Origin: Hysterangium stoloniferum
Lineage: Eukaryota; Basidiomycota; Agaricomycetes; Hysterangiales; Hysterangiaceae
DNA: 64,000 nucleotides
Assembly: GCA_015178975.1 (NCBI GenBank)
Contig: WHVD01000189.1
Location: 62,001-126,000 of the forward strand
Reading direction: 5' to 3'
Below the pieces are notes generated by a model, which searched no databases, was not told the DNA's origin, and worked only from the letters and a program-made list of their open reading frames with translations. A program made the position numbers and the translations under genes. Shown here piece by piece: positions 1 through 13,317 of this stretch; within the stretch, counting starts at the first letter, position 1; every line of letters begins with the position of its first letter.

Positions 1-2540
1 TGAAACATAGAGTAGAACAGATCATCATAATAAAAAGGGATGTATCAGAGTTTAACCAGATAGTACGAGTATATTTTGATGGGGGCGTAAATGGAGTTTG
101 ATCACCGCGAAAGCATACATCAGCATCGGGAGACCGACGGTTTCTGATGTGAGGACTTGAATCATAACTTGAATCATTGATAGGTGGCGATAACCTCAGG
201 GACCGTCGGGTTGTGACATGGTCATAACACCCAGTCATTCAGCCCCCCTGAAACCTTGTTTTACCTTCCCCACCCTCCAGCATCCTGTTATTGGCACCCC
301 TGACCAGGGTATCACCGCCCATGGCACCCTGACACTTGGTTCACTATGGTTTTCCCTTTTCATCTTCCCATCACCTATTCTACATGTAAATGTTATTTGC
401 CACCTCATACCTTTTAGAATACTCTTGTTACACTGTATGTATGTAGTTCCAGTTTGATCCCTACTCCTTCCTGTGCCCCCTTTGACCCATCACTACTTAT
501 CACTTGCTTGATTGGACTTCCACTCATCTGTTACACCTTTGTATATAGTTCCTACCATGTATGCTACTACTCTTCAGTTCTAATATTGACTTATATTACC
601 CCCATTTAGTCTTCAGTCACCTTACTCCCCCCCTAATACCCTCAAAGGTGTTGTCAGCAAGCCATGACTTCTTACCCCACAACTTCAGCCCTCCGGTTGA
701 GCAAGCTAAGTATTGTCTTTAGTTCTTATCATACTATCCACTCTGTCTGAAATACCAGAGCACATTAACAGTTTGTATGAGGGCACAACACATAAGTTGA
801 AGCCAAGCTCCACCTATTTTATACAGTCAGATCTCCCAACAAATACAATCTCTATTGTCAGCCTTTTGACATAGAGCCCCCTTTTCCCCTTGCTTAGCTC
901 TTAACACAAAGGGTCAGAACCTAATAGGGGGATACTGTTAGGATCCTATCATTTCAAACCCCCACAACTTGCTTTTACCCTCATAACCCTCTGGCACCCC
1001 ACTATCAGTATCCCCAACCATAGTGTCACCTGTGGTGCCCCAACACCTGTCCCACCTTCTGGGCCATCCCATTCCATCTCCATTCTGATGCTCTTCCGTC
1101 ACCCATTAAGACATGTATGTGTTATTTGCCACCTCACAAGCTTTAGAATACTTGTGTCTCATCATATTTAGTTTTAGTTTGATCTTTCCCCTTTTTCCCA
1201 CTTCCTTTGACCCATTGTGATTTCTCACTTCCTTGATCAGCCTTCCAATCATCTGTCATACTTTTGTATAAAAACCCCCTCATGTATGCTATAGTTCTCT
1301 AGTTCAAATATTGACTTATATTACCCTCCTCTTGTTTAAAGACCCCTTTATTCTTCCCTTAATACTTTCAAAGACATCATCAGCAAGCCACAACTCTTGC
1401 TCACATGACTCTTAGCATTTCAGCCCTCTGGTCAATTGAGCTAAGCATTGTCTTTAGTCTCCATTGTACTATCCACTCTGTTTGAAATACCAGAACACCT
1501 GGACAGTTCATGCAAAGGTGTAACACATAAGTTGAAGCCAAGCTCCACTTGTTTTATGGAGTCAGACCTTGTTAAGAACAGAAAACTGACGGATGTTGGT
1601 AGACCAACAGGGACCAAATGGAAGGACTTGGCTTCAGTTTATGTGCTGTGCCCTCACAAGTTACCATCGGGTGTCCTTAATTTCAGGCAGGGCGGTAGGT
1701 GGAAACTAGTCCTGTTGAGTAAACCTCTCAGTAAACTACTGATCGGAAACCAAAGGGTAAGTCAAGGGTTGGGTCAGAGAGTCGGAGACTGAGAGTCGGA
1801 GACTAGAGGTTGAAGTCGTAAATGTAGGTTGAAGTCGTAAATGTAGGTTGAAGTCGTAAATGTAGGTTGAAGTCGTAAATGTAGGTTGAAGTCGTAAATG
1901 TAGGTTGAAGTCGTAAATGTAGGTTGAAGTCGTAAATGTAGGTTGAAGTCGTAAATGTAGGTTGAAGTCGTAAATGTAGGTTGAAGTCGTAAATGTAGGT
2001 TGAAGTCGTAAATGTAGGTTGAAGTCGTAAATGTAGGTTGAAGTCGTAAATGTAGGTTGATGTCGTAAATGTAGGTTGAAGTCATAAATCAGATGGAGTC
2101 AGAATGTGGTGGTCATGAATAGATAATGGAGTCAGAAATTAGAGGGGTATCTAAGTTGATATTTTTGATTGTCTGGTAATTACAGACTTGACTAGAAACC
2201 CGAAGGTTACAATAAGATCGGAAGCTGAGATTTAGCCAAGAGTGGGATTATGAGAAAAGGGAATAGTCCACAGGCTACAAGTATATACGGGCATATGTGA
2301 AACATAGAGTAAAACGGATCATCATAATGAAAGGGGATGTATCAAAGCATAACCAGATGGTACGAGTATATTTTGACAGGGGCGTAAATGGGGTTTGATC
2401 ACCGTGAAGGTATACGTCAGCATCGGTGTTCCAATGGTTGCCAAAATGATGACTTGATCAATAACTTGGAATGTCGATAGACAGTAGTATTCTCGGAGAC
2501 CATCGGGTTGTGACACGGGTTATGACACGGTCATAACCGA
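1..2540. mobile_element. Nested LTR-retrotransposon-derived repeats
   Basis: No gene is supported here. Positions 1-217 and 2298-2530 are direct repeats of one another, both ending in a similar tgacaYggtcataac tract. Positions about 235-935 and 955-1580 are a second, more diverged repeat pair sharing tracts such as 'gttatttgccacctca' and 'cagccctc'. At 925-950 a purine-rich run followed by 'actgttaggatcc' looks like a polypurine tract joined to an LTR start. The motif 'aagttgaagccaagctcc' occurs at about 790 and 1527, and its inverse 'cttggcttcagtttatg' near 1628. The simplest reading is decayed, nested LTR copies, but the exact element ends cannot be fixed by eye. Confidence 0.6.
1804..2087. 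repeat. 19-bp minisatellite, about 15 units
   Basis: The unit aggttgaagtcgtaaatgt is repeated head to tail about 15 times with very few differences; one unit near 2058 reads ttgatgtcg. Because 19 is not a multiple of three, three units give a 57-nt, 19-codon periodicity, so an open frame on the minus strand is an artefact of the array. It lies inside the LTR-like repeat region and is flanked by a short duplicated 'gagagtcggagact'. Confidence 0.95.
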
Positions 2541-4403
2541 CCTCCCAACTAGTACAATTTCTATTGTCAGCCCTCTGACATACATAGATACCCTTTGCCC
2601 CCTTTGAGCTTAGATCTTAACAAAAGTAGTCAACACTGAGCTAATAACTGGATGGCCAGACTTCTAAGGTTGAAGGTGATCTAAGTCTCAGACTTGCCTA
2701 AGACCAGAGTACAAAGATAGGCTTGACAGTGAGACTAGAACAGGGAACTTAAGTCAATATTCAAACTAAGAAAAGTACCATACAAGGAGACCTTATACTA
2801 ACTTAAGATGGAAAGTGGAATGGTACAGAATGAGATAGAGGTCCAGTAGCAGGATTACAAACAGTAATGGAAGAGCAAGGCAAGGAAAACAAGTAACAGA
2901 TCAAAATGATGAATATACATACAAGGTAAATAGAACACAATGAGGAATCAAACAAAGGAACAATGCAAAGAATAACAGAAGGCTATCAGAATGGAAATGG
3001 AAGGGTGGGGAAACTGCTTGAAGATGAGTTGTTGAGGCACTATTGTTGGGGATGCTGGTGTCAGAGGCACTGAAAGGCAAGTAGCAGCCAGAGAGGTGAA
3101 TACTACAAGTGGGGTTCTGTTTCAATTGAGTGTGTACTCCTTCCAGCCCACAAATTCATTTCCCACCTGCCACAATGCTGCAACTACTAACAATTTGGCC
3201 AGTTCTCACAATCCTACAGAAACTCCCCTACTTCCACATATGTGCTAGAAACCACTCATCATGTGAATGTCCTCATTCAAGTGAAAACAAGTGTGCCAAT
3301 AACAAGCCTGGCAGCCATGACTCACCAAAATGTGCTTTGTGCTCCAACAACCATGAAGCAAACAACCCAGCATGACTAGTCCAGAAAGAAATGACATTGC
3401 AACATGACAAACAGCTTATATCCAGCTGCCGGTTTTATCCATCCACATTCACATCCTCCTCTCCACCTTCATAACACTCTCTCTTTACAGTACTCTAGGG
3501 TCCTTTTGTCCTGCCACCTGGCCAATGTGAAATACACCAACAGTAGTTCTGACATCTTGAGTGCATTGTATGTATTATCTTACATAGGGTCCCCCCTAAT
3601 AGATAAAAATGTAATTTAAAATATATATATTGAACTACCTTAGTTATCATCTTGCTGTGTGCTACTCTGGAAGACCATCCGGTATAACATTAATAAAAAT
3701 CAACAGCCGATCGACATCCGTACCTTGCATCTTTGATGAAGAAGATTTTGGCCCCTTAACTTGATTACTTACAACATCCTCACTTACCTAACACAACTCA
3801 TGTGTGTTCATAGGAATCAAAAAAGGTTAAACTAATTCCGGATCAAAAATATAAAATACTAGTATAACTATTCAAAACTGGCCATGTGAAAGTCTGTCGT
3901 CAAATAGGCTCACTGGGTCCGGGTCATGCAGGTTGATAGGACCACGGTGTATTTCTTAATGAACTAATGAACAGGATACATGGCTGGGCAGTGGGAAAAA
4001 CAGGAACTAAAGGTCTGCTGGTATGCTGGGCCGCCAAGCTTACACCATGAATCTAAGAACGTTACAGACATCGGGTAGGTTCTTATTGCACCCAGACTCT
4101 TATCGCACCCATGCTCAATTGCGGCTGATTTAACAGATGATTATCTTGAAATATCAATATCTTAAAGGGATATCAGGAGCCAGGGCATGCGGCATACAAG
4201 AAAGTGGCCCATATCCAATGGAATTTTAATAGCTGGAAACTCTTGTGAAATACAGGCAAACCCTTCATCATTATTTAATTATGTAGTTTAGATACCGGTA
4301 GATCCGGGTTGAACAGCCTTAGGAACGCTCCTATAGTACAACCCCACCCAAAAAATCCATAGATTCCGAAGGCCACTCATGACAACTGGTATATGATGCA
4401 ACC
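2541..4403. other. Repeat-rich region without a supported gene
   Basis: The first part continues the LTR-like repeat family: 2541-2600 resembles 833-895. Around 3240-3395 the plus strand encodes a cysteine/histidine-rich stretch of about 50 residues with CxxC and CxxxxH spacing (CALCSNNHEANNPAC is part of it). It resembles the zinc-knuckle region of Gag or LINE ORF1 proteins but has no intact surrounding reading frame. From 3620 to 4400 I see only the 3' flank of the BTB gene. Confidence 0.4.
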
Positions 4404-5526
4404 TTAGGAACCTGACGATAGCGAAAATAACGTGGGAATGGCTTTGATGAGTCTCGCCATTCTCCTGCGGACAGAGTAGCGGTGCATCTTGTTATGATAG
4501 TCGCAGATCGTCGGAATTTGTTCATTGATCATCCCGTGCAGTGCACTGAGAATGCAGAACCTTGCTGAGGGGATGTCTGTGGGTAAGCAATGGTGCCACT
4601 CCCTCCCCAATGTCCCCCTGCACACGGTGTGGTCATTCCATACAAGGGTCTGAGGACACCCTGCCTGGAATTCGTCTATCAATCTTTGAAGCCCTTCTCT
4701 ACCGTTTATGAGACGCTGTGAATCTGCAAACGATATAATCTGGTTTTCATTTCCACTCGGGATCTCATCAGCCCCCTTATTTGTTGCTAATAGGTAAAAG
4801 GCAGTAGGTAAAAGGTGAGGGAGGTCAGTCTCGCGTGCAATTGCTATGACTGCTTCATGAGAAAGGAAACCCATTTGTGAGATATGTAAGGGAAGAAGAT
4901 CTAATGGCGGGCAAAGCTGTGAGAGATGTGATGCGGTCCATGCCCGCAGCTCACGAATTTCATATTTCGTAGCAAGGCGCAAAGCCCCAGAGATTCTTGC
5001 AAAATCTCGAAACTCAATACAAAACTGACTATAAATATACATCAGGAAAGCTACTAATGGGTGAATAAACATGACATACTCAGGATTGTATAGCCAGGCA
5101 AAAAGGGTAAGCCAGTCGTTGCTGCTCGGGGATCTCAGGGTGAATGAAAAAATACAAGTGAAAATCATGGGACTCACGCAGTGTCACCATATAGATGTAC
5201 AAGGGGTAGTCCGTCGTATGTATCGCCATCAGGTGATTGTGGAATTTCTATATTTCATTTACCAAAAGTCAATGTCATTTGAATGACCCCGACATACCCA
5301 ACATATCCCGCCATATAGGACTCTGACTCAGAACGCGTTTATGGACACGAAACAAGAGACGTTCAACAGCCAGAACAATATCACCGTCCGTAAACCAAAA
5401 ATCAGTGCTGTCGATGCCTGCAGTACTAAGTCGAGGACGCTTATCAGGTTGTCTCTCATCTCCAATATCATTGCCATTCGAAATATCGTTGTGAGTTCGT
5501 TTAAGCATGCCTTCTTGTCCTGGCAT
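4404..5526 (-). CDS. BTB/POZ domain protein
   Basis: Three exons on the minus strand: 5526-5298, 5247-5178 and 5121-4404. The introns are 50 and 56 bp, both GT-AG, and the sum is 1017 nt (338 aa). After a basic, probably disordered N-terminus of about 40 residues comes a BTB fold: FWFTDGDIVL, a VHKRVLSQSP-like segment for the 'F-x-V-H-K' motif, then DGLPLVHLYGD across the second splice and NDWLTLFAWLYNPEY. The rest is helical, with an FARISGALRLATKYEIRELR-like segment. This matches the large BTB family expanded in Agaricomycetes, which are usually single-domain proteins of unknown target. BTB domains mediate dimerisation and often bind cullin-3, but nothing here shows a partner. A second in-frame Met at residue 7 could be the true start. 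Confidence 0.85.
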
Positions 5527-7980
5527 AGAAACGCTCAGAAGAGGAGATGCGAGTCAAGTGGAGAACTGGAGAACTAAGGGCCACTGAGTAAGTCGACGTT
5601 ATTGAAGAGTATCGTCGAAGAGACGAAGGTAAAGTTGAAGAAAGCTTATACTCGGAGCGTCTCTATTTTACTATTGCGTCTTGAGACTACACAATGCAGC
5701 ACAGAGTGACAGAAGTACTTGATGAGGAATGAGGAAAACACAGGAAGAACTGGAGGAAGATATAGGAACTCATATAGAGGAATAACAAAGGGGAAAGGTT
5801 ATAAAAGGGATATCACAATAGCCACGAGATCAAAGGGTGACTTCTTGTGCGACTCAATCTGTGTAGACAAAGACGCGTTCACAAAGGGGAATCACGTGAT
5901 TACGTCACGCGATGTCACACTGGTAGATATTTTTTCAGAATATCAATTCCGGAAGGTGCCGTTGCCCATATATTGGCCGAAAGCGCACTCGATCTTTCTG
6001 AATCTCACTGGATTATGAATGAATAAGACGGTACGTCGACGAGTGTAGAAGAAGAGTACGATACTGTACTGTGAAAATAAAAATCATGACTGCCCTGTCT
6101 GACTCTTAGTTAAAAGTGACAGAAATACTCTACCTTTACCATGTTCACTCGTCACCGACCGAGGGTCGTGAACATGCTTGATTATAGCTTTGGACTGTAT
6201 GAATGCTAACTCTTCTACCCTCCATTAGATAGCTGAGTCAAGGAGCAACGACTTTGTTCTCTCTGACTCTCCTATCGTCAAGAATCAACATATATATTCG
6301 CAAGTTAACCCCCGAAATGAGGCAAGTCAATAAACAATAAAATAGACTATCGGCAGATAAATTATAACCAACAGAAGGTCGCTATTAAAACTTGCCTCCT
6401 ACAACATGGAAACGCCTTCGGGCGAAATGGGAGGAACGGGTCGATCCCATAAATCTCATTTCAGCTATCTATTACTAATGCGGTCTTCCTTAGATTTCAA
6501 TATTGTTATTCCAAGACTCCTTGAGTATCTGGATAGCTGCAGGGAACGCCAGCCGCGCCGCCCAGCCTCGTCCTCGTGAGACTGGGACCTTGCATGTAGA
6601 ATGTCGTGCACTAAATCTACTTTTGCCTGGTGGCAAGCGCGTGAGTGGACATAAACCCAATTTTTAGGCGACGACTGCCTTCAGGTCCGATGGGATCTGC
6701 ATGTTGCTCTAGGCCATGTATCTAACTTATAATAGACTGGACCTGGGGAGATTGCAATCGCCGGCGGAATTGGGTCAACTCTTGCCAACGAAGACCTATA
6801 ATCAGTACTTTTAATACTCTAAACAAAAACAAAGGCCGTGGAAACGAAGTCGTTTGGGGAAGAGGGGGGAGGGTTGTGCCAGATGTGAGATCCATGACGT
6901 TCAGGAGTGAAGAGACAGTGGTAACGTAAGTGCGACGATCTTCATTTTCACTCAGGATTACAGGATTGACCAAACATAAAATTACAATGAATAATTGCGT
7001 CGGGGTATTTCGGCGAACATGTTCCACTCCTAGCCACCCACTCAGGCGTCATGAGAATCATGTACAGATTACGACAGACTGGAATGTTTGGTCTGAGGTC
7101 TGACATGCACACGAGACTCCATTGGGACGTTCAGACATTCGAACACAGCGTTTGTCGATTTGCGAGGCAATCGGTATGTCAGATCTGTACATACTGTTCT
7201 CAACCGATTGCAGGGGTGATAGACCATTCTAATTTCAGCGTTGACCAATAGTACTGGAAAATTAGACAGCTCCCCAGCGTTGGTGTCCAATGCTACATTT
7301 TCCTCTCCCTTTGCAAAGTGTCATCTAGTCAATCTGGTACGATCAAGGGCCAACTTCGTCATATTAACCACTTCTACTTCTCAAAGTGGGAGAGTTTAGT
7401 GATATATCAGTCATCTGGGTCATGGTCTCCCTCGCGTATTAATCTACTATGGAAATTATTTTTTCCGACCAACCTGCAGTTGTCGTTTGCTGCAAGATGG
7501 CTGATTAACGAGACTTCGCATTGGGCTATCAAAACATGTGGCCGCTCACCACACTGCTCGCTATAATACCACGACGAACCAAACCTGAGGATTCAACCCC
7601 GTACATTAACTAAGGCCCGTGAAACCCGGCCATCCTAATCATGCTTACCTGCACGCTGATCCGATATACCTTTTCGAAAAAATTACAGCGAGGCTGGTAG
7701 CGCTGTGTTGACACGGACAAAAATATGTGCTCAGCTGACACCGGTCTTTCAGTGTACACTTCACACGTCAAACTGGCGTCGACTCTGGCTTAGTTCATCT
7801 CATGGTACGTAGGTGACACGTCAATTAGAAACTCCAGATTGAATTTACAGAGCCTATACCAAACAAAACACGGACCGTCTGCAGCCCTTCTGATCTGCCA
7901 CGCATATTCCTTGAGAAGTATTTTCTCACAAGAGAAAGTTGCTACCTGAGCTGGAATGACATGCGTTCTACGTTCTATAA
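5527..7980. other. Intergenic region, no gene recognised
   Basis: Several open frames of 60-100 codons occur on both strands. None has a recognisable domain or partners through plausible splice sites into a longer protein. The interval holds the BTB gene's 5' flank and the 3' flank of VPS36. Nothing repetitive stands out. Confidence 0.4.
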
Positions 7981-9854
7981 TCAACTGCCATCCCAGGTAT
8001 AATCACGGAGGCTATTGTGCCACCAACGAACTTCGCTCCCGGCACCTTGTTCGTCCCTGATAATGTCTCCAGCTTCCTCAACACTTTCAACCATCTCTGA
8101 TGTCAGGGCACCAGTAATATTTTCTTGCTGCGCTATGTCTGTCGTGCTTTGCGGGCCGGAAGCAGAAATTAAAGCCAACAGGCGGTCTGTAAACGATGAG
8201 AGGGTATAATGTGGAGTATGAAGGACTCGTAAACCAGAACGGAAGGTACGTAGACGTATCGGCGGGTTTGTGACCGTAGGTAAATGGGGTAAGCAGAGCA
8301 GCATAGTTTCGGGTGGAATCAATGCTGTGTAAACAGAGTTAGCCGCATAAGAAGAAAATAATAAAACAAACGAGACACAAAAAGTAAACTCACCCACTCC
8401 TCTGGCACGGTTCCAACCGCCCCATATTTCGTCGAGACCTACTATTCCTCGATTTCGCATCAATCCCTCATTTTTTGTGCCCGTAAGCACGGCCCCAAGC
8501 TCTCTGGCCAGTTGTTCAATCCATTCTTTTTCATCTTTGACCATGTCCGAGGTGACTGCTGTCGTTTGAAGTCCCAGTTGTGAGAGTGACGAACGAATGA
8601 ATTTTGCCTCCTCGGGCTCGTCTGCTACTAATGAGCCAGTGATGGCATCTGGTTGTAGTGCCTTTAAGCGAGCGCGCTGTTCTTCTTGTGCCGTAAGTTT
8701 CGCATTAAGTGACGATGCGAGTTCGACCATTTCTTTTGTTCTAATCATTAATGCTTCTAAATCACCCAGAGCTGAGCGCAGGGTGTCGTTTGTTGCTTTG
8801 GCATTCTCCTCAGCATGCTGAAAGATCCCGTCTGGATAGCAGGTATCGCTTCTCAACATAAAAGAAGGCCGGAGTTATTGACTTACGTATGCCAGACTTG
8901 GAAGCGGTCGTGGAGTCTATCCCATGGTTAGAGCTTGAGGTCTTCCCTTTGGCCTGTAATACACCAGGTCAGTTCGCAGGATAATGCCAAGGCCCAAAAA
9001 TCAGAGGATTTAAGGGCATACCTCCCACGGTTTTCCCACCAGGGTGCGTTTAAGAGCTGCGTAGAACGCCTTGTCGCCACCTTTGCGAAAGCTAATTTTG
9101 ATCGATTCGCGCTCGGAAGAGACAGAGGGGGACTGCGGACGAGAAGCAGGAGCAGACTTCAACATACGCGCTACCTGCGGCTCCAGGGGTGTCGCGCATA
9201 TCTCACAGGAGTGTAGTGATGGGTGGTTAAGAAAAGTGCACGCTGGACAAGGGGTGGGTTCGTGTGTGGGACGAGACACCGCACTGGCAGAAGAGGAGAG
9301 AGTAACTGAGATATTGCCAGAATAGACTGTGTCCTTTGACCTGGATTCCAGGCTCAGGCTAGAGACCTCACGCGTTACGCCACAAAGACCACATTTACGG
9401 GCGGAATCTCCCAGTCCTGGAGGATTTCTGTAGCTGCAAATATGACATATCCAGCTCTCGACATCTCCATCCGTTTCACTGTCAGAATTTGCGAGATATA
9501 AAGTAACTTTTGAAGATGATTTAAGAAAGCCGGTATAGAATTCGGTTTGGTTGACGGAAGACAAAGAGATGACGATGGAGCACGACTCTGGGCGGGAGGC
9601 ATCGACATAGATGAGACGGTGAGTCGTCACATGGACCGTCCCCAGTTGGCGATCAAGTGATTTTTGATTTCTACTCCCATGCAAAATGGGAGTGGGAAAT
9701 GTGAAGGGATCCGGCTTGCAAACACAAGAGAGACAAGGGGAACTCACCCGTCGTAGAGACCTACACCTTCCTGAGTAGCGACTATGCGCTCCTCGTCGTA
9801 GAGGGCAACAGTGACGGGAATTGTGCCGTCGAATTGTTTGGCATAACGTTGCAT
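7981..9854 (-). CDS. VPS36: ESCRT-II subunit Vps36
   Basis: Five exons: 9854-9748, 9670-9022, 8953-8887, 8831-8394 and 8324-7981. They sum to 1605 nt (534 aa). Vps36 is the ESCRT-II subunit that binds ubiquitinated cargo and phosphoinositides on endosomes. The N-terminus reads as a split GLUE domain (VGLYDGN, then VHVTTHRLIYVD). It is interrupted by two NZF zinc fingers, WxCxxC...CGLC at about residue 109 and CPACTF...CEIC at about residue 176, as in yeast Vps36. The C-terminal half has a coiled segment and the EAP45-type winged helices (IVGLDEIWGGWNRARG, LIPPETMLLCLPHLP). The start was chosen because exon 1 encodes LYDEERIVATQEGVGLYDG, the expected GLUE start, and splices in frame. It is divergent from the membrane-protein gene at 10103, with a 248-bp gap. 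Confidence 0.93.
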
Positions 9855-10102
9855 TGGGACAAGCTCCAAGGGAAAGGGTGGGGAATATCCGGGATTATAG
9901 CGTGTTCATGTTAGTAATCATGGTCATGATCTAATGCGCGCTGTCCCTTGGTGTACTTCGAGATGTGATGACAGTGATTGGATTGGGAATATATGGCTAG
10001 TGAGAAAACAACAACAGTTAAAGAGGTTCTTTTAAGGTCATCTGTCCCCTTTTCCTCGTTTCATCTCTCGTCCCTACGTCGTCGCTTCTTCACCCGGATG
10101 CT

Positions 10103-11840
10103 ATGAAGTACGTTTTATATGATGCTTATCATTTTCACGTTTTAACTCTCCTTAAGATTATTAAGTTTCCTCTTCGCAATTTTCTGTTTTTCCTCGTATT
10201 TTTGGTCAATGTTACCGCTTGTTAATGCCGCTGTGAATCGCACAATTGACGACTCCAACACCGACATCATCCAATATGGCTCGAGTTGGATATCGAGTGA
10301 TGCAACATGTGCAGGGTGTCTTGTCCCCGACATCCACTCATTAAATCAGCAGACATATCATTATGTCTTTAACCCCTCTGTAGGGCCGGATTTAGACGAC
10401 ATGAAGTCTACCTCAGCCACTCCGAGGGGCCTGGTAACAACCCCTGCTGGCCTTACCACCACTTCAAACGGTGGTAGCAGTGGGAAAGGAAAGGGACAGG
10501 GCGAGGGGGTTCAATCCCAACGAGAAGCGCTAGTCTTCGAGAGGGCTGATGCTGACGATTTTCCGCCAGTTAATGCTATTGCTACACTGACATTCAATGG
10601 TTAGTGTTGTTGTGATTGGGGTTATCACAGTCTTACCGTGTCAAATGAATTTTCATAGGGAGTGCCGTCTATGTGCATTGTGCCATACCTGTGATGAGCA
10701 ATAATGCAACAGCTATGTCTGCCACGAACATCACATTTTTCTTGGATGGTGTCTTCTCAAATCATTACAATTATACACCTCCAAGCCAAACGGGACCCTC
10801 CGCAGTGTTTAATTTCAGCCATCCTGTTTATGCTAACAATAGTCTCGAGGATGGTCCGCACACCCTTGTGATAATGCCCATGCCCGGTTCTATGGTCGTG
10901 CTAGATTATATTAACTATACTACGACTGATGATTCCAGTCCAACCAGTAGCACTCTTCCAAACCCCACACCCTCGGCGTCGGTGGACTTAAAAGCAAGGT
11001 ATGCCTTCCTGTCGAGTTTGTCATGATTCCGTAATTTACCTACATTTATTTCTTAGTGTTGAAAACAACAACCGTCCTGTCAAGAATACGGCCACTTTCG
11101 CTATTGCCATCGGATGCACCACGGGCGTCCTCGCATTGGTTTCGATCGCCGTGGTTTTCAGCATCTGCTATCGCCGACGAAGGAGTGCGAGGCGTGAAAG
11201 GATACGCGAGAACCAGGAAGCGTCTTTACGCCCTTCAAGTCCAGAAATGAGTGGCATTCGACCGTTTATTCCACGCTACTTCCCAGGGACTGTAGCTTCA
11301 AGTTCTACGTCCCCTCCCACCCATTCTAGTAGATCATCAACCGGTAGCCGAAGAAGTAGTCGTGACATGGGTCCCTCTCACGGATTAGACTTCCCACTAG
11401 CACCTGATATTCCCGCATATTCTCCTCCGCCTTTGGTGCTTGCAGAGCCGCCACGAATTCCCGTCTCTGTCGCGCTACATCCCCCAATATCGCGGCTTCA
11501 GACGGATGACGATATCGTTCCGCCCTCGTATCAAGAGGTTGGAAACACACGATTAGTGACGATAGTGCCGACATTACCCCAAACGCAAACAACATTACAA
11601 ACACCAATAGTATCGCAATCACAACTATCAATACACATCCTATCAAATGCACCATCACTAGAATTATTATCACAACCCCTTCCTTCACCTTCTGTCCCCT
11701 CTCCCTCTTTCACCTCCTCACCCTTACCCAACCCAACCCCAGGTGATAGAGGCGGTTCCCCAATAGTAATCTCGCTAGCACTTCCTGAGTGCTCTTCGGA
11801 GTCCTCGTCCCAAATGGATCCGTCCGCACCACGGGCATGA
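10103..11840 (+). CDS. Single-pass mucin-like membrane protein
   Basis: Four exons: 10103-10107, 10166-10599, 10659-10998 and 11057-11840. They sum to 1563 nt (520 aa). Exon 1 is only five bases (ATGAA) and splices to give MNFLFAIFCFSSYF, a secretory signal peptide. A lumenal or extracellular region follows with N-glycosylation sequons (NRT, NNT, NYT). It has a linker rich in Ser, Gly and Thr and a beta-rich segment with GSAVYVHC. One transmembrane helix (FAIAIGCTTGVLALVSIAVV) is followed by a basic RRRRSARRER stop-transfer and a long Ser/Pro-rich cytoplasmic tail. Such proteins are common in Agaricomycetes and uncharacterised; a wall-sensor role is only a guess. The 5-base first exon rests on frame logic and the signal peptide. 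Confidence 0.8.
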
Positions 11841-13317
11841 AGCAAGTACACTGATGTAGGGTTCACGAGATTGATGAGACATGACCAAAGTTTGAATTAC
11901 GCAGCGAACATTCTCTCTCGGCTTGTTGCCTTTGTTATTATGTATGTTTTAATGCATTTTCTTACACATATTTCCCATTCTAATCCATCAGTCGGACCAT
12001 TCTCATACCTTCCCCCAAGTACTGTACAAAACTGTATTAGGAGAGCCAAACCTGTGTAGATTCATTTCGCAGAAAGCCCCACGTCTATAATACGAGCATC
12101 ATGCGCACAGCCAATAGTCGTGGTTCGGTTTTGAGACAGATAAGATGTTCACACTGCCTTTCAGCTACACCGGGTGCGGGTAGTCTCGTGCTGTGGTGGA
12201 GGCGCTCATCCTTACTGGATCTGAGAAATTCCATGCCCCTGCAGATGTATGTGCCATTACCAGCGCAAGGGTATTGATGTAGAGAAGGGAAAAACTTGCC
12301 AGTTGACAGATAATCGTATCTATCTTGTACTGTTCTTGGTAGTTTGGCTGGTTGCCTTGTCACCCACATGTGTCTTTATTAGTATTGTAGTCTACTGCCT
12401 GTACAGTATACTCTATGGCACGAATTTTCATCGATTGCTCTATACTAATTATAACTTTCTGGCACAGGGATGATCCCGGGATATAGCCCTGAATCTTTAT
12501 GCTGATTACATTGATTACATCTCTTAGTCGTTTTCGATCCGTGTTACAGTACCATTGTATTGTGTTCGATCCACCATGAGTTGACACACAGTAGGGCGAA
12601 CAAGCAAACTAATGATCAGGACTATACTATGTGTATTCATGTACAGCCGCCACCCTAGTCTTAGAAATACATCCTAACAAGTTGACGCCCCCATGGGGTG
12701 GGTAGGGATTCCCGGCGATCTTGAAGGGGAAATAAACATTCGAGGATGATTTACCGAATGTCCGCAGGCTGCTGTGCTGTGCTGACGGAATGGAACCTCG
12801 AGCTCCAAACTATACATAATTGGGTGAAGCGAATTAGCCCCAATGCGCTCTCAGACAAGTACCAATGGCATTTAAGTCCTAAATATATTTTCCACTGGAA
12901 AAAAGGTAAAAATACTCCCAAGACTATGAAATCACCAGCTTAGGGGAGCCGGTCATTCATATCAAATCTACTCCACGATGGGCATTAATCTGATAAAGTG
13001 CATTTAATCGACGGGTATTACTTGTTGTTACATGATGAGGATCAATGAGGATCAACATGGAAGTCGGGGGAATTGATCGAACGCCGGTGATCTTCTTAAA
13101 AAAAAAAGTCCCCTGAATTCAAATTCCACTGCGGTCATTCCGATATCCATATTTTGCAACTCGTCGGGTGCAGATTAATCAATTCATTTGTCATAGTGAT
13201 TCAGAGACGAGAGTTGTATCCGGCCAGACTATGCCCGAGAAGTAGCAGACTGTTCCAATTGGCCCATCACCTTTGACTGAAAGGATGGCATGGCCAAATG
13301 GCCATTTATCTAGCATC
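11841..13317. other. Intergenic region, no gene recognised
   Basis: Only short, domain-less open frames are present on either strand (for example 12249-12473 +, 12360-12587 -). I found no RNA gene or repeat that I could support. Confidence 0.4.

Noticed and set aside
1774..2085. 103-codon repetitive minus-strand open frame
   Set aside because: It is created by the 19-bp minisatellite; repeat length times three gives the periodic peptide, and no stop can arise.
1804..2087. CRISPR array
   Set aside because: Units are directly adjacent with no unique spacers, and the DNA is fungal.
3130..3375. Independent zinc-binding protein gene
   Set aside because: The Cys/His-rich stretch has no intact context and sits in decayed repeats; more likely a Gag or LINE relic.
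5719..6018. 99-codon plus-strand frame as a gene
   Set aside because: No domain, no splice partners, and low-complexity Arg/Gly start; best treated as chance.
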